Source of the DNA: Pseudomonadales bacterium
GTDB taxonomy: Bacteria > Pseudomonadota > Gammaproteobacteria > Pseudomonadales > Azotimanducaceae
Direction of reading: 5' to 3'
Assembly (NCBI GenBank): GCA_019090615.1
Contig: JAHRVQ010000091.1
Span: 1 to 64,000 of the forward strand
Length of the DNA stretch: 64,000 nt
Shown here in pieces: positions 19,252 through 29,507 of the stretch (position 1 is its first letter; each line of letters opens with the position of its first letter). A model generated the notes under the pieces. That model saw only the letters and a list, made by a program, of their open reading frames with translations. It was not told the DNA's origin and did not search any database. The translations under genes were made by a program, and so were the position numbers.

Positions 19252-19292
19252 TAGGCCACATTGGAATACAAACGCACAAAGTTACTCAAAAG

Positions 19293-19351
19293 TGTTACCC
19301 GCAGCGCGAATTGTTACCTTATACCCCACTAACTTGTAACCAATGGTTACA
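19293..19351. promoter_or_regulatory. candidate CbrB operator cluster
   Basis: Two direct TGTTAC hexamers (19293-19298 and 19312-19317) are followed by a perfect dyad TGTAACCAATGGTTACA (19335-19351) whose arms contain the same element. The cluster lies about 65-120 bp upstream of a sigma54-type promoter, the usual position of an upstream activating site for an NtrC-family protein, and immediately downstream of cbrB. Binding by CbrB is inferred. Confidence 0.65.
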
Positions 19352-19412
19352 CATATTCCGAGCGAATATAACGATAGCTCCTAAACCGCTGTTTTTTATG
19401 CATTATTTATAT

Positions 19413-19428
19413 TGGCATGGAAGGTGCA
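19413..19428 (+). promoter_or_regulatory. sigma54 (RpoN) -24/-12 promoter
   Basis: The sequence TGGCATG-N4-GTGCA matches the sigma54 consensus TGGCACG-N4-TTGCA at all but two positions. The invariant GG (19414-19415) and GC (19426-19427) are spaced exactly as required. It predicts transcription from about 19439 into the A-rich small RNA locus. Confidence 0.75.
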
Positions 19429-19438
19429 TTTATTATTA

Positions 19439-19568
19439 ATGAAAACAATGAAAACAAAATGTGCCAAAAATTAAAATAACAGGCACAAAAAATAATAAAA
19501 ATAATAAAAATAATAAAAATAATAAACTGGCTCGCTGAAATGGGGAAAGTTCGCTTTCTCCATTTTTC
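19439..19568 (+). ncRNA. CrcZ-like A-rich Hfq-binding small RNA
   Basis: A predicted RNA of about 130 nt between cbrB and pcnB, the genomic position of CrcZ in Pseudomonas. The 5' part is A-rich. A hairpin with stem TGTGCC/GGCACA (19460-19465, 19482-19487) displays a 16-base A-rich loop. Next come four perfect copies of AAAAATAAT (19488-19523), which read as uninterrupted A-R-N triplets, the motif held by the distal face of Hfq. It ends in a strong intrinsic terminator. No ORF of value lies inside. CrcZ itself is about 400 nt with AANAANAA motifs in loops, so this would be a short, diverged functional analogue. Role inferred: sequestering Hfq (with Crc) when CbrAB is active. Confidence 0.65.
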
Positions 19569-19570
19569 TT
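19538..19570 (+). terminator. intrinsic terminator with UUCG tetraloop
   Basis: A 12-bp stem (19538-19549 with 19554-19565, one G-U pair) closes a TTCG tetraloop and is followed by TTTTTCTT. This is a textbook Rho-independent terminator on the plus strand, ending the predicted small RNA about 130 bp before pcnB. Confidence 0.85.
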
Positions 19571-19702
19571 CATTCCTTACGTATATTAATTCCTTCTTTA
19601 AGAATCTCTTCACAACAACTCCTGCGAATCATTGCTAGTTGCCGTCGCCGCAATTCGTTGTGTCTGTTAGTATTAGACATAGTAAGACATTCGAAATCCT
19701 AA

Positions 19703-21061
19703 ATGTTAGATATAGAAACGGAACTCTCCAACAACCCAGTCAGCGCAAATGCGTTAAAAGTTGTTAAACGACTCACCAAAGAAGGCCACGAGGCCTATTT
19801 GGTTGGCGGTTGTGTACGTGATTTACTGCTCGGAAAATCACCCAAAGATTTTGATGTGGCCACCAGCGCGCACCCAGATGAAGTCCTGGGTATATTCAGA
19901 AATGCCCGCCCCATAGGCAGACGATTTAAAATTGTGCATATCAGGTTTGGCCGCGAGATTATCGAAGTAGCCACATTTCGAGCCCCACATAATAGCGCTG
20001 AGACACAGGCCAATTTTTCAGAAACCGGCATGATATTGTCGGATAATATCTACGGCACCTTTGAAGAAGACGTCTTTCGCCGCGACTTCACCATGAACGC
20101 CTTGTATTACGATGCTAATTCTAACGCCATAAAAGATCTGGTTGGCGGATTAGATGATATTAAAAACCAACAAATCCAGCTGATAGGCAACCCAGAAGAG
20201 AGATACCGCGAAGACCCTGTCAGGATGCTAAGGGCTTTGCGATTCAAGGCCAAACTAGGGTTTGATCTTGAGCCACAAACAGCACAATTATTAAGACAGT
20301 TTGGCCATCTACTGCACGCTATACCCGCAGCAAGGTTATTTGATGAAGTTCTCAAACTTTTCATGTCTGGACATGGCGAGCAATCCTTAACCACACTTAA
20401 CGAATATGACCTGTTTGGCTGGTTGTTTCCAGCCACACATCATAGCCTGCAAGGCAAAAGTAACATCGAAACTAACGCTCAAATTGACAGCCCAGATATT
20501 CAGAGCTCGGAAATTAATAGCTCAGAGATTAAAAGCTCAGAAACAGAATATTCAGCAAAACTTATTCAGCTTGCACTTGTTAGTACAGATACCCGCATTA
20601 GAAATGCCAAACCAGTAACACCAGCATTCGTTTATGCCGCCCTGCTATGGCAACCTTATATCAAGGAAAAGCGCCGCCTTGAACAACTCGACGGCCATAC
20701 TGAGACCAGCGCCTCACATCAAGCAGCGACCCACGTAATAACTAAACAGCAGAGTCATACGGCGATTCCAAGACGATTTTCTGTAACAATACGCGAAATC
20801 TGGCATTTACAATCTCGTCTGCCAGTTCGCTTTGGAAAAAAAGCAGAGATCCTGCTGGCACATAAACGATTTCGCGCGGCATATGATTTTTTCGTTCTTA
20901 GAGAAGCTTCTGGGGAACAATTGGATGGTGTAGGGCAATGGTGGACGTCATACCAGGAATGCAACCCAGATGAACGATTAAAAATGACCCGAGAAATTGC
21001 CAAACCAAAAAGGAAACGGAAACGCAAGAGGCGCCCCAAACGTCAAAGCCCTGGCGAATAA
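19703..21061 (+). CDS. pcnB: poly(A) polymerase I
   Basis: PcnB adds 3' poly(A) tails to RNA and so promotes decay. The nucleotidyltransferase head shows YLVGGCVRDLLLG and DFDVAT near residues 33-55, with the catalytic Asp pair. The RNA-binding and CCA-like helical domains follow. The C-terminus is very basic (about 20 Lys/Arg), typical of PcnB rather than CCA-adding enzymes. Between residues about 255 and 285 there is a low-complexity insert made of SSEIN/SSEIK repeats encoded by a 15-bp tandem array. The 130-bp region between the small-RNA terminator and the ATG holds no clear promoter. Placement after cbrB is as in Pseudomonas, although folK does not follow here. Confidence 0.94.
   Translation: MLDIETELSNNPVSANALKVVKRLTKEGHEAYLVGGCVRDLLLGKSPKDFDVATSAHPDEVLGIFRNARPIGRRFKIVHIRFGREIIEVATFRAPHNSAETQANFSETGMILSDNIYGTFEEDVFRRDFTMNALYYDANSNAIKDLVGGLDDIKNQQIQLIGNPEERYREDPVRMLRALRFKAKLGFDLEPQTAQLLRQFGHLLHAIPAARLFDEVLKLFMSGHGEQSLTTLNEYDLFGWLFPATHHSLQGKSNIETNAQIDSPDIQSSEINSSEIKSSETEYSAKLIQLALVSTDTRIRNAKPVTPAFVYAALLWQPYIKEKRRLEQLDGHTETSASHQAATHVITKQQSHTAIPRRFSVTIREIWHLQSRLPVRFGKKAEILLAHKRFRAAYDFFVLREASGEQLDGVGQWWTSYQECNPDERLKMTREIAKPKRKRKRKRRPKRQSPGE
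20504..20548 (+). repeat. 15-bp tandem array x3 inside pcnB
   Basis: Three 15-bp units starting AGCTC encode SSEIN, SSEIK and SSETE within a linker of the poly(A) polymerase. The period is a multiple of three, so copy-number change would not break the frame. Confidence 0.8.
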
Positions 21062-21321
21062 ATAACGCCGACGACGATTGCCTTCGCAATCGTATTTAAC
21101 CCAGCAAATTAGTGCTAATAAAGTATTTTTTCACTATTATTATGACCTACTACCGCTTACACAAATCCCAGAGCTGATGAAAGGCAACAATAAACCTCTC
21201 TCAAATAAAACAAATTTGGCGCCAAAACCTTCGTGTCAAAATAAGGCTACTCAGCCTGCATTGCATATTTACTCAATGTATTTTATGGATAAAATCCAGG
21301 TAATCTTTCGCTTTATGACAA

Positions 21322-22974
21322 ATGATCGGCAATCGCATGACTGCTCTTGAATATCCCAGCTGGGAAAAGCTGCGTCAGCATGCGCAAACAGCCAGCAAAT
21401 TCACGCTGCGCCAGTTATTCGCTGCAAACCGCCATCGAGCTGAAATCTATAGCCTGGAGGCAGCAGGGCTTTTTCTTGATTACTCCAAAAATCTGATCAA
21501 CGATACAACCATAGAGTTATTCCAGCAGTTAGCTAGAGAAGCAGAACTAAAACAAGCAATTACAAACATGCTCGATGGCGGCATCGTCAATTCAACGGAA
21601 AACCGAGCAGCTTTACATACTCTGCTACGGGCTGACCCAACAAAGGCTAAAGATAACCTGAACACCCACGCCAATCTGGTCGCCAATGCCTGCAAACAAA
21701 TTAAAGAAACCAGTCAGGCAATTCGACTAGGCAGCTGGAAAGGTTATAGCGGTAATACGATTAAGGATATTGTGCATATTGGTATTGGTGGCTCATATCT
21801 CGGCCCCTACATGCTTGACGAAGCACTCGAACCCTATCGCACCAAAGGCAAAGAGCGCGACATTTGCTGCCACTATGTGGCCAATATTGATGCTCATCAT
21901 ATAACTCAATTGCTGCAACAGCTTGAACCCGCGAACACTGTGATTATTATCGTATCTAAAAGTTTCACTACCCTTGAAACAAAAATAAATGCAGCAACAG
22001 CCAAACAATGGCTGCTTACCGACATGGAACTAAAGGACCTGTCAAAACACCTCATAGGGATTACCGCTAACACCAGCGCAGCCACCCAATTCGGTATAGC
22101 AGCAAAGAATGTATTACCCCTTTGGGACTGGGTAGGGGGAAGATATAGCCTATGGTCTGCAGTCAGTCTACCCATCGCTATCCGATATGGCTTTGACGCA
22201 TTTGAACAACTCCTGCAAGGTGCCGCGGCAATGGATGAACATTTCAGTCAAACAGAATTATCTGCCAACATGCCGATGATACTGGCTTGTCTCGGCTTAT
22301 GGTATCAGCATTTTTTTAACGCGAATTCCCACGCTGTATTAACCTATGACCATGGGTTGCGCTATTTTGCTGACCATCTACAACAACTCGATATGGAAAG
22401 TAATGGCAAATCGGTCAAACTCAACGGCGCTGCCGTTGACTACCCGACGGGGCCCATCGTCTGGGGCGGCGAAGGTAGCAACGGACAACACGCCTACCAC
22501 CAACTACTACATCAGGGCACCCATTTTGTCAGCCTCGATTTCATTCTGCCACTCAAACCACATCATCATTTAAAAGAACACCATGACTGGTTAGTTGCTA
22601 GTTGCTTTAGCCAAAGCCAGGCTTTGATGTTGGGCCGACAATTTGAACAAATTGAGCAAAATAATAATGACGCCTCTGTGGCTCAGGAACTAACGCGGCA
22701 ACAGCATAAATCAATGCCCGGTAATCGGCCTTCGAATACACTTCTCCTGAATCAGGTCACACCCCATTCCCTGGGCGCTTTAACTGCCCTTTACGAACAC
22801 AAGGTATTTTGTCAGGCAGTTATTCTACAAATAAACCCATTTGATCAATGGGGCGTGGAGCTCGGCAAAGAATTAAGCCAGGCAGTCTATTCATCTATTC
22901 AAACTGGGGAGGCAGGACTTGATGCCTCTACCAACTCACTGACAGCGCGTTATCGGAAAACTTTTCCCAACTAA
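21322..22974 (+). CDS. pgi: glucose-6-phosphate isomerase
   Basis: Pgi interconverts glucose-6-phosphate and fructose-6-phosphate. The 550-residue protein has the length of the long bacterial/eukaryotic type. The family signature VGGRYSLWS lies near residue 272, and the catalytic Glu/His region [11 protein letters not shown] and Lys region QWGVELGK are present. ATG at 21322 and ATG at 21337 (MTALEYPSW) are both possible; neither has a strong ribosome-binding site. acs begins 22 bp after its stop, so the two are probably co-transcribed. The 260 bp between pcnB and pgi contain no other gene. Confidence 0.96.
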   Translation: MIGNRMTALEYPSWEKLRQHAQTASKFTLRQLFAANRHRAEIYSLEAAGLFLDYSKNLINDTTIELFQQLAREAELKQAITNMLDGGIVNSTENRAALHTLLRADPTKAKDNLNTHANLVANACKQIKETSQAIRLGSWKGYSGNTIKDIVHIGIGGSYLGPYMLDEALEPYRTKGKERDICCHYVANIDAHHITQLLQQLEPANTVIIIVSKSFTTLETKINAATAKQWLLTDMELKDLSKHLIGITANTSAATQFGIAAKNVLPLWDWVGGRYSLWSAVSLPIAIRYGFDAFEQLLQGAAAMDEHFSQTELSANMPMILACLGLWYQHFFNANSHAVLTYDHGLRYFADHLQQLDMESNGKSVKLNGAAVDYPTGPIVWGGEGSNGQHAYHQLLHQGTHFVSLDFILPLKPHHHLKEHHDWLVASCFSQSQALMLGRQFEQIEQNNNDASVAQELTRQQHKSMPGNRPSNTLLLNQVTPHSLGALTALYEHKVFCQAVILQINPFDQWGVELGKELSQAVYSSIQTGEAGLDASTNSLTARYRKTFPN

Positions 22975-22996
22975 CGCTAAACATAGGGGACCGCAT

Positions 22997-24928
22997 ATGT
23001 CTCGGGACAAGGTTTACTCGATTATTCCAGCCGCACAAAGCACAACTTTTATTGATAACGACAAGTATCTATCAATGTATGATGCTTCGATCAACGACCC
23101 AGAATCATTTTGGCCCGTGCAGGCAAATGAATTTTTAACCTGGTCCAAACCCTGGAATCAGCTCACTAACTCCGACTTCAGCCAGGGTAAAGCAGCCTGG
23201 TTTATTGGTGGCGAGTTAAATGCCTCAGTAAATTGTATTGATCGCCATCTTGAAAAAAATGCCGATCAAGTTGCCATTATCTGGGAAGGCGATAACCCAG
23301 CAGAACAAGCCAGCATTACCTACCAACAGCTTCATGAGGAAGTCTGCAGGCTTGCCAACGTACTCAAAGCACGGGGCATAAAAAAAGGCGACCGAGTCTG
23401 CATCTATATGCCCATGATACCCGAGGCTGCCTATGCCATGCTTGCCTGTGCCCGCATTGGCGCCGTACATAGCGTGGTTTTCGGTGGATTTTCACCACAG
23501 GCGCTACAGGATCGTATACTCGATTCTGACTGCCAAAGCCTAATCACGGCTGACGAAGGCTTACGCGGCGGAAAACCAGTTCCTCTCAAACTTAATGCCG
23601 ACAAGGCACTGGAAAAATGCCCGAACGTTCATACTGTACTGGTCGTCAAGCGCACTGGGGCGAGCGTGAACTGGAATGAAGAACGGGATATTTGGTATAG
23701 CGACGCAACCCGCGAGGTTTCTACCAACTGCGAACCTACCCCGATGGATAGTGAAGACCCGCTTTTCATCCTGTATACCTCAGGTTCCACAGGCAAACCC
23801 AAAGGTGTACTACATACCACCGGGGGATATCTACTTCAGGCCGCTATGACCCATAAATATGTCTTTGACTATCATGCCGGCGACATATACTGGTGTACCG
23901 CAGATGTAGGCTGGGTAACTGGACATTCTTATATCGTCTACGGGCCCCTGACAAATGGTGCAACAACACTGATGTTTGAAGGTGTACCAACCTACCCGGA
24001 TGCGTCCCGATGCTGGCAGGTTGTTGATAAACATAAGGTAAATATTTTCTATACAGCTCCCACTGCCCTACGGGCATTAATGGGCCAGGGCGATGAATTT
24101 GTAACTAAAACCTCACGCCAGTCTTTACGTCTACTCGGGTCCGTTGGAGAACCAATTAACCCTGAAGCCTGGGAATGGTATTACCAGGTTATCGGAGAAT
24201 CAAAATGCCCCATCGTTGATACCTGGTGGCAGACAGAAACCGGCGGCATTATGATCACCCCACTACCCGGCGCTACAGCACTAAAACCCGGTTCAGCTAC
24301 TCGGCCATTCTTCGGCGTCAAAGCTGTTTTATTGGACCCAGACGGGAACGAAATCGAAGGCACTGGATCAGGCAACCTTGCTATTAGCCAATCATGGCCA
24401 GGACAAATAAGGTCAGTATTTGGCGATCACCAACGTTGTATTGAGACCTATTATTCTACTTATGCAGGTTATTATTTCACCGGCGACGGTGCCCGTCGCG
24501 ATGCAGACGGATACTACTGGATAACAGGTAGAGTTGATGATGTACTAAATATTTCCGGCCACAGGATGGGCACAGCAGAAGTAGAAAGCGCGCTGGTCTT
24601 ACATGAAGCTGTCGCGGAAGCCGCTGTGGTCGGATTCCCCCATGATATTAAAGGCCAGGGTATATATGCCTACGTGACGTTAATGTCAGGTATAACCGGT
24701 AGCACGGAACTGCTCGCTGAATTGAACAATATGGTACGCACTGAAATTGGTGCTATCGCCAAACCCGATATTATCCAGTGGGCACCCAGCCTACCTAAAA
24801 CTCGGTCAGGCAAAATTATGCGGCGCATCCTGCGGAAAATCGCCGAAAATGAGCTGGATAATTTAGGCGACATTAGTACCCTGGCAGACCCCAGTGTTGT
24901 TGACGACCTTATTAAGAACCGCCCTTAA
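22997..24928 (+). CDS. acs: acetyl-CoA synthetase
   Basis: Acs activates acetate with ATP and CoA. The 643-residue ANL-family enzyme has the AMP-binding signature [12 protein letters not shown] near residue 262, the aromatic motif WWQTETGG near 411 and the C-terminal A10 motif TRSGKIMRR. The A10 lysine is the usual target of regulatory acetylation. GGGG lies about 9 bases before the ATG. It follows pgi closely, an unusual pairing that joins acetate use with hexose metabolism beside the cbrAB locus. In Pseudomonas, acs is under CbrAB/Crc-type carbon control, but no site for that is visible here. Confidence 0.96.
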   Translation: MSRDKVYSIIPAAQSTTFIDNDKYLSMYDASINDPESFWPVQANEFLTWSKPWNQLTNSDFSQGKAAWFIGGELNASVNCIDRHLEKNADQVAIIWEGDNPAEQASITYQQLHEEVCRLANVLKARGIKKGDRVCIYMPMIPEAAYAMLACARIGAVHSVVFGGFSPQALQDRILDSDCQSLITADEGLRGGKPVPLKLNADKALEKCPNVHTVLVVKRTGASVNWNEERDIWYSDATREVSTNCEPTPMDSEDPLFILYTSGSTGKPKGVLHTTGGYLLQAAMTHKYVFDYHAGDIYWCTADVGWVTGHSYIVYGPLTNGATTLMFEGVPTYPDASRCWQVVDKHKVNIFYTAPTALRALMGQGDEFVTKTSRQSLRLLGSVGEPINPEAWEWYYQVIGESKCPIVDTWWQTETGGIMITPLPGATALKPGSATRPFFGVKAVLLDPDGNEIEGTGSGNLAISQSWPGQIRSVFGDHQRCIETYYSTYAGYYFTGDGARRDADGYYWITGRVDDVLNISGHRMGTAEVESALVLHEAVAEAAVVGFPHDIKGQGIYAYVTLMSGITGSTELLAELNNMVRTEIGAIAKPDIIQWAPSLPKTRSGKIMRRILRKIAENELDNLGDISTLADPSVVDDLIKNRP

Positions 24929-24956
24929 GGTGTCCAGTTATTGGCAGTGCTTATCA

Positions 24957-24979
24957 AGCCGAATTGAAAAAATTCGGCT
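24957..24979 (+). other. hairpin in the acs-rlmA spacer
   Basis: AGCCGAATT (24957-24965) and AATTCGGCT (24971-24979) form a perfect 9-bp stem with a five-base loop, ending 9 bp before the rlmA start. There is no U-tract. It could occlude or space the rlmA ribosome-binding site, or act as an mRNA processing element. Confidence 0.4.
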
Positions 24980-24988
24980 ATAGCTCCT

Positions 24989-25807
24989 ATGTCTGTGACA
25001 ACAATGATCAAATACTTAATCTGCCCGATTTGCTCGGGCGGATTAAGCAAAACCGGACAAACCCTTCAGTGTGATAATAGACACTCTTACGACATATCCC
25101 GCGAAGGATATATCAACCTATTATTGCCTCAACATAAGCAAAGTAAACACCCCGGCGACTCGAAAGAAATGGTGGCATCACGCCGAGATTTCCACAAAAC
25201 AAGGCTGTATAAACCACTAGCAGACGCACTAAGCGCTCACCTGTCTGACCAGGCCAATGTCCTAGACCTTGGTTGTGGCGAAGGAAGTTACAGCCAATGG
25301 CTGCTCGATTCTGAGCCAGGCATTACCTATTACGGTGTAGATATTTCGCAAAATGCCATCAAGTCAGCCGCAAAAAGAATTCCCAATGGGACGTTTATAG
25401 TTGCTTCAAATTGGCGACTGCCAGTGTCCAGTAAAAGCTTTGATCGCATCATCAGTATATTTGCCCCGACCCAGCAAGATCAGCTACATCGCGTACTTAA
25501 AACCCAGGGTTACTGGATCAATGTTACGCCAGGTAGTCAACATCTCATCGAATTACGGCATAAACTATTTGACCAAACTAAGGAAATTGATAAACAAGTA
25601 GACTATCCAGGCTGGCGCATCATTTCCCAACAGCACTTAGGATTCACAATGAATCTTACGAAACCGGCTATAACGTCGCTAATAGATATGACCCCCTATA
25701 TCTGGAAAGCGCAGTCGACACGCATAAAAGAAACCAAGGCATTATCGGCACTGAGCGTTGGTGTTGATTTTCAAATCACTCTGCGCTCTTCCACGCTTAA
25801 AGTTTAA
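24989..25807 (+). CDS. rlmA: 23S rRNA (guanine-N1)-methyltransferase RlmA family
   Basis: A SAM-dependent methyltransferase of the RlmA/TlrB family, which modifies a guanine in helix 35 of 23S rRNA (G745 in E. coli). The 272-residue protein opens with the family zinc ribbon (CPICSGGL, then C and H in LQCDNRH). The SAM-binding motif I, VLDLGCGEGSY, sits near residue 94. An alternative ATG at 25004 would remove five residues. It ends at a bidirectional terminator shared with pnp. Confidence 0.88.
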   Translation: MSVTTMIKYLICPICSGGLSKTGQTLQCDNRHSYDISREGYINLLLPQHKQSKHPGDSKEMVASRRDFHKTRLYKPLADALSAHLSDQANVLDLGCGEGSYSQWLLDSEPGITYYGVDISQNAIKSAAKRIPNGTFIVASNWRLPVSSKSFDRIISIFAPTQQDQLHRVLKTQGYWINVTPGSQHLIELRHKLFDQTKEIDKQVDYPGWRIISQQHLGFTMNLTKPAITSLIDMTPYIWKAQSTRIKETKALSALSVGVDFQITLRSSTLKV

Positions 25808-25865
25808 CGCCTTCCATCAGATCATATTCGCCCTAAAGCCGCTTCTGAAACTAAAAAAAACACAA

Positions 25866-25903
25866 AAAAAAGGGTAGCCTATTAATTCGGCAACCCTTTT
25901 TAT
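25866..25903. terminator. bidirectional intrinsic terminator between rlmA and pnp
   Basis: Stem AAAAAGGGTAGCC (25867-25879) with GGCAACCCTTTTT (25889-25901), one A-A mismatch, flanked by A-runs on the left and T-runs on the right. It would end both the plus-strand rlmA transcript and the minus-strand pnp transcript. Confidence 0.85.
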
Positions 25904-25957
25904 TTAACCTAGGAACCTTTAGCCAAAAAACAGCTAACGGCTCACTTTATGCAAACC

Positions 25958-28066
25958 CTAACCAGCATCGTCTGCTGCAGGTTCTTCATCTTTAAGTAGT
26001 TCTTTGATCGAGAGCTTAATTCGTCCACGATCAACATCAAGACAAATCACTTCTACATCCTGGCCTTCTTTTAGATAATCGGTGACCTTTTCGACCCGTT
26101 CTTTGGCAATTTGAGAAATATGTACCAGGCCATCTTTACCAGGAATGATGTTAACAAAAGCGCCGAAATCAGCAATTTTTACAACTTTACCCTGATATAT
26201 CTTCCCTACCTCGGCCTCAGCGGTAATACCTTCGATCATGGCTACTGCAGCGTCTCGAGACTCTGCACCCTCACCAAATATGGTAATTGTACCGTCATCA
26301 TCAATATCAACAGTCGCGCCCGTTTCTTCGGTAATACTGCGAATTGTTGCCCCGCCTTTACCGATAACATCACGTATTTTGTCTGATTCGATTTTCATGG
26401 TGACCATTGCTGGCGCATTTTCAGATACGCTTTCTCTGGAGCGCCCAATAACTTTACCCATTTCATCAAGAATATGCAGACGCGCATCTTTTGCTTGCGC
26501 CAGGGCAGTACTCATAATTTCTTCGGTAATACCCTGGATTTTGATATCCATTTGCAACGCAGTGATGCCTGTTGCCGAACCGGCAACTTTAAAGTCCATA
26601 TCACCCAGGTGGTCTTCGTCACCCAGTATATCTGTCAGTACTGCAAAACCATCTTCTTCCTTAACCAGGCCCATCGCAATTCCTGCGACCGGTGCTTTCA
26701 AAGGTACACCCGCATCCATCAACGCAAGGCTAGCACCACAAACACTAGCCATAGAAGATGAACCATTTGATTCGGTAATTTCAGAAACCACTCGTACAGT
26801 ATATGGCCAGTCTTCCTGACTTGGCAAAACTGCTGCAACACCACGTCGAGCCAACCGCCCATGACCAATTTCGCGCCGTTTAGGCCCACCGGAAAATCCA
26901 GTTTCACCCACACTATAAGGGGGAAAGTTATAATGCAATAAGAAATGGTCGCGAAAAGTGCCCTGTAATGCATCTATAATTGCTGCATCCCGCATCGAAC
27001 CCAAAGTAGTTGTAACAATTGCCTGGGTTTCACCTCGGGTGAACAAAGCCGAACCATGAGTCTTGGCCAATATACCTACTTCGACGTCAATAGGCCTGAC
27101 AGTTTTAGTATCTCGACCATCTATTCGCGGTTCGCCATCGATGATTCTGCGCCGAACAATTTTCTTTTCCAGTTTACCAAAACTACCAGACACAGCATCT
27201 TTAGTGGTATCGGTAGTTTCATCCACCAGCGATCCAACAGCTTCATCGCGTAATACCTTCAACTGATCCTGACGCGCCATCTTATCAACGATCTGGTAAG
27301 CCTCGGCGATACCTGCAGAAAACTTATCTGCTATTGCCGTTGCCAGCGTTACATTTTCGGCTTCAGGCTGCCAATCCCATGCTGGCTTAGAGGCTTCCTC
27401 CTTTAACTCTTTAATTGCTTGAACTACGACCTGCATCTCTTGATGAGCATAAAGTACAGCACCCAACATCTGATCTTCAGTTAGCTCTTTAGCCTCTGAT
27501 TCAACCATCAAAACAGCCTCATCAGTGCCCGCAACAACCATATCTAATTCAGAACTTTCCAATGCAGAAAATCCCGGATTGAGGGTATAACCATCTTTAG
27601 TAAAACCTACTCTGGCACAGCCGACTGGACCAGCAAATGGTATACCGGAGAGCGACAACGCTGCTGATGCGCCAATCATCGCAACGATATCTGGTTGAAC
27701 CTCTTTATCTGCTGAAATAACCTGGCATTGGACCTGCACTTCGTTCATGAAACCCTTTGGAAACAGTGGTCTAATGGGCCTGTCTATTAATCTTGCGGTA
27801 AGTTGTTCTCGTTCTGAGGCGCGCCCCTCACGTTTAAAAAAACCACCAGGTATTTTGCCTGCAGCATAGGTTTTTTCTTCGTAATTTACCGTTAAAGGGA
27901 AAAAATCTTGACCCGGTTTAGGCGATTTTCGCCCTACCACCGCAACCAATACAGTTGTTTCGGCCATAGTAACTATAACTGTGGCAGATGTTTGTCGTGC
28001 TATTTTTCCAGTTTCCAGGACCACTTCGTGATCGCCGTATTTAAATTTTTTCTTGATAGGATTCAA
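25958..28066 (-). CDS. pnp: polyribonucleotide nucleotidyltransferase (PNPase)
   Basis: PNPase degrades RNA 3' to 5' by phosphorolysis and forms the degradosome with RNase E. The order is RNase PH-like domain 1, an alpha-helical linker, RNase PH-like domain 2, a KH domain ([14 protein letters not shown]) and an S1 domain ([13 protein letters not shown]). The start is set at the TTG at 28066, giving [20 protein letters not shown] as in other PNPases. GGAG lies 6 bases upstream of it and overlaps the codons an earlier TTG would use. It is the last gene of the rimP-to-pnp cluster, 93 bp after rpsO, with a terminator behind it. Confidence 0.97.
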   Translation of the reverse strand: MNPIKKKFKYGDHEVVLETGKIARQTSATVIVTMAETTVLVAVVGRKSPKPGQDFFPLTVNYEEKTYAAGKIPGGFFKREGRASEREQLTARLIDRPIRPLFPKGFMNEVQVQCQVISADKEVQPDIVAMIGASAALSLSGIPFAGPVGCARVGFTKDGYTLNPGFSALESSELDMVVAGTDEAVLMVESEAKELTEDQMLGAVLYAHQEMQVVVQAIKELKEEASKPAWDWQPEAENVTLATAIADKFSAGIAEAYQIVDKMARQDQLKVLRDEAVGSLVDETTDTTKDAVSGSFGKLEKKIVRRRIIDGEPRIDGRDTKTVRPIDVEVGILAKTHGSALFTRGETQAIVTTTLGSMRDAAIIDALQGTFRDHFLLHYNFPPYSVGETGFSGGPKRREIGHGRLARRGVAAVLPSQEDWPYTVRVVSEITESNGSSSMASVCGASLALMDAGVPLKAPVAGIAMGLVKEEDGFAVLTDILGDEDHLGDMDFKVAGSATGITALQMDIKIQGITEEIMSTALAQAKDARLHILDEMGKVIGRSRESVSENAPAMVTMKIESDKIRDVIGKGGATIRSITEETGATVDIDDDGTITIFGEGAESRDAAVAMIEGITAEAEVGKIYQGKVVKIADFGAFVNIIPGKDGLVHISQIAKERVEKVTDYLKEGQDVEVICLDVDRGRIKLSIKELLKDEEPAADDAG

Positions 28067-28159
28067 TTTTGTCTCCAATTATATGTAGTTGCCGGCGCTG
28101 CGATATAAGCTTACTCATATAGCTATGTGATTAATGCATTTTCACCGACTGAACAAATA

Positions 28160-28429
28160 TTACCTTCTTAGCCCTAACTTCTTAATTAATTGAGAATATC
28201 TATTAGTACTTTTATCCTTGAGGTAATTCAACAATTTACGTCGTTGACTAACCATACGTAACAGTCCCACTCTAGAATGGTGGTCATGTTTATGTTCATT
28301 AAAATGAGATTGAAGCTTTTCAATATTTGCCGTTAGTAATGCTACCTGGACCTCTGGAGATCCCGTGTCATTGTCTGAGGCGCCGAACTCTTTCACGATT
28401 TCAGCTTTACTTTCTGCGGATAGTGCCAT
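28160..28429 (-). CDS. rpsO: 30S ribosomal protein S15
   Basis: S15 is a primary 16S rRNA-binding protein of the central domain. The 89-residue length is standard, and the conserved blocks [12 protein letters not shown] and [17 protein letters not shown] are intact. GGAG-like bases (CCGGAGCAAGGC region) precede the ATG. It lies between truB and pnp as in nearly all gammaproteobacteria. In E. coli it represses its own translation through a pseudoknot; that cannot be verified by eye here. Confidence 0.98.
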   Translation of the reverse strand: MALSAESKAEIVKEFGASDNDTGSPEVQVALLTANIEKLQSHFNEHKHDHHSRVGLLRMVSQRRKLLNYLKDKSTNRYSQLIKKLGLRR

Positions 28430-28560
28430 TTGCCTTGCTCCGGTTAATATGCGAATAAAGTGAATTCATACTTCACTTATTAAATAGGCGTATGACCATG
28501 CATATTGATAGTCACCGCCCGGAAGTTTTTTAAAAGAAGATTTTAAAAAATGCTTCCGAC

Positions 28561-29496
28561 CTATTGTGTTGCCACCAGTCTTCTAGGCGCAACTCTACCA
28601 TCTTCAATAATTTCGCCCACACCAATGAAGCCTGCATCGCCTTCACCGCTGGACTCAGAAAACAACCGTACCCAACCTGATGCCGGCGCCTGCGCTATTT
28701 GTACCGGTTGGCCTTGTTTAAGATAAGACGCGCCGATGTCTGAAAGTTCTACTTTTGGCCATGCCTGAACGGCCAACGCAGGCGAAAGAAGCAACGCATC
28801 CAGTCCTGCCAAGCCATCTGACTCTAACAGTTTTTCCAGGCTTTCAATACTTAATGTGCTGTTAAGTTCAAAGGGTCCAGAGGCGACCCGCCTCAGCTCA
28901 CTGACATGAGCACCACAGCCTAATATTTTTCCGAGGTCTTCTGCCAGCGAGCGAATATAAGTGCCTTTGGTACAATGTATATCCAGCACTAAACGCGGCC
29001 CAACGTTTTCTACCACGTTCAGTTCAAGTATGTTTACGGTGCGCGATTTACGTTCAATTTCAATCCCCTGGCGTGCCAGCTTATACAACGGCTGACCATT
29101 AACCTTAATAGCCGAATACATAGAAGGGATTTGTTCAATCTCGCCCCTGAACTGGTTTAAAGTCTGTTCCAGAAACTCACTCTCAAAACCCGTTACTGTC
29201 TGTGTTTGCAGTACTTCGCCCTCAGCGTCACCCGTAGTTGTGCTTATGCCGAGCGTTATCGCAGTCACATAGCGTTTATTAGCATCGAGAAGAAATTGGG
29301 AAAACTTGGTTGCCTCACCAAAGCACAGCGGTAGTACGCCTGTGGCCAAAGGATCAAGGCTGCCCGTATGACCCGCTTTTTGCGCATCATATAACCGCTT
29401 AACTTTTTGCAAGGCAGCGTTGGAAGTTAAACCAATAGGTTTATCCAACAGCAAAATACCGTTCACCTTGCGGCCTCTATTATTTCGCCTTGCCAT
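28561..29496 (-). CDS. truB: tRNA pseudouridine(55) synthase
   Basis: TruB makes pseudouridine 55 in the T-loop of tRNAs. The 311-residue protein carries the catalytic motif HTGSLDPLATGVLPLC with the nucleophilic Asp near residue 47. The KGTYIRSLAEDLG segment and a C-terminal PUA-like domain are also recognisable. It starts 11 bp after the rbfA stop, so it is translated from the same message. Confidence 0.97.
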   Translation of the reverse strand: MARRNNRGRKVNGILLLDKPIGLTSNAALQKVKRLYDAQKAGHTGSLDPLATGVLPLCFGEATKFSQFLLDANKRYVTAITLGISTTTGDAEGEVLQTQTVTGFESEFLEQTLNQFRGEIEQIPSMYSAIKVNGQPLYKLARQGIEIERKSRTVNILELNVVENVGPRLVLDIHCTKGTYIRSLAEDLGKILGCGAHVSELRRVASGPFELNSTLSIESLEKLLESDGLAGLDALLLSPALAVQAWPKVELSDIGASYLKQGQPVQIAQAPASGWVRLFSESSGEGDAGFIGVGEIIEDGRVAPRRLVATQ

Positions 29497-29507
29497 TACC
29501 GGGTGAT

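Noticed and set aside
19407-19613. 68-codon minus-strand ORF rich in Ile/Phe
   Set aside because: It is the complement of the (AAAAATAAT)n tract and the terminator of the predicted small RNA. Repetitive composition and no ribosome-binding site argue against a gene.
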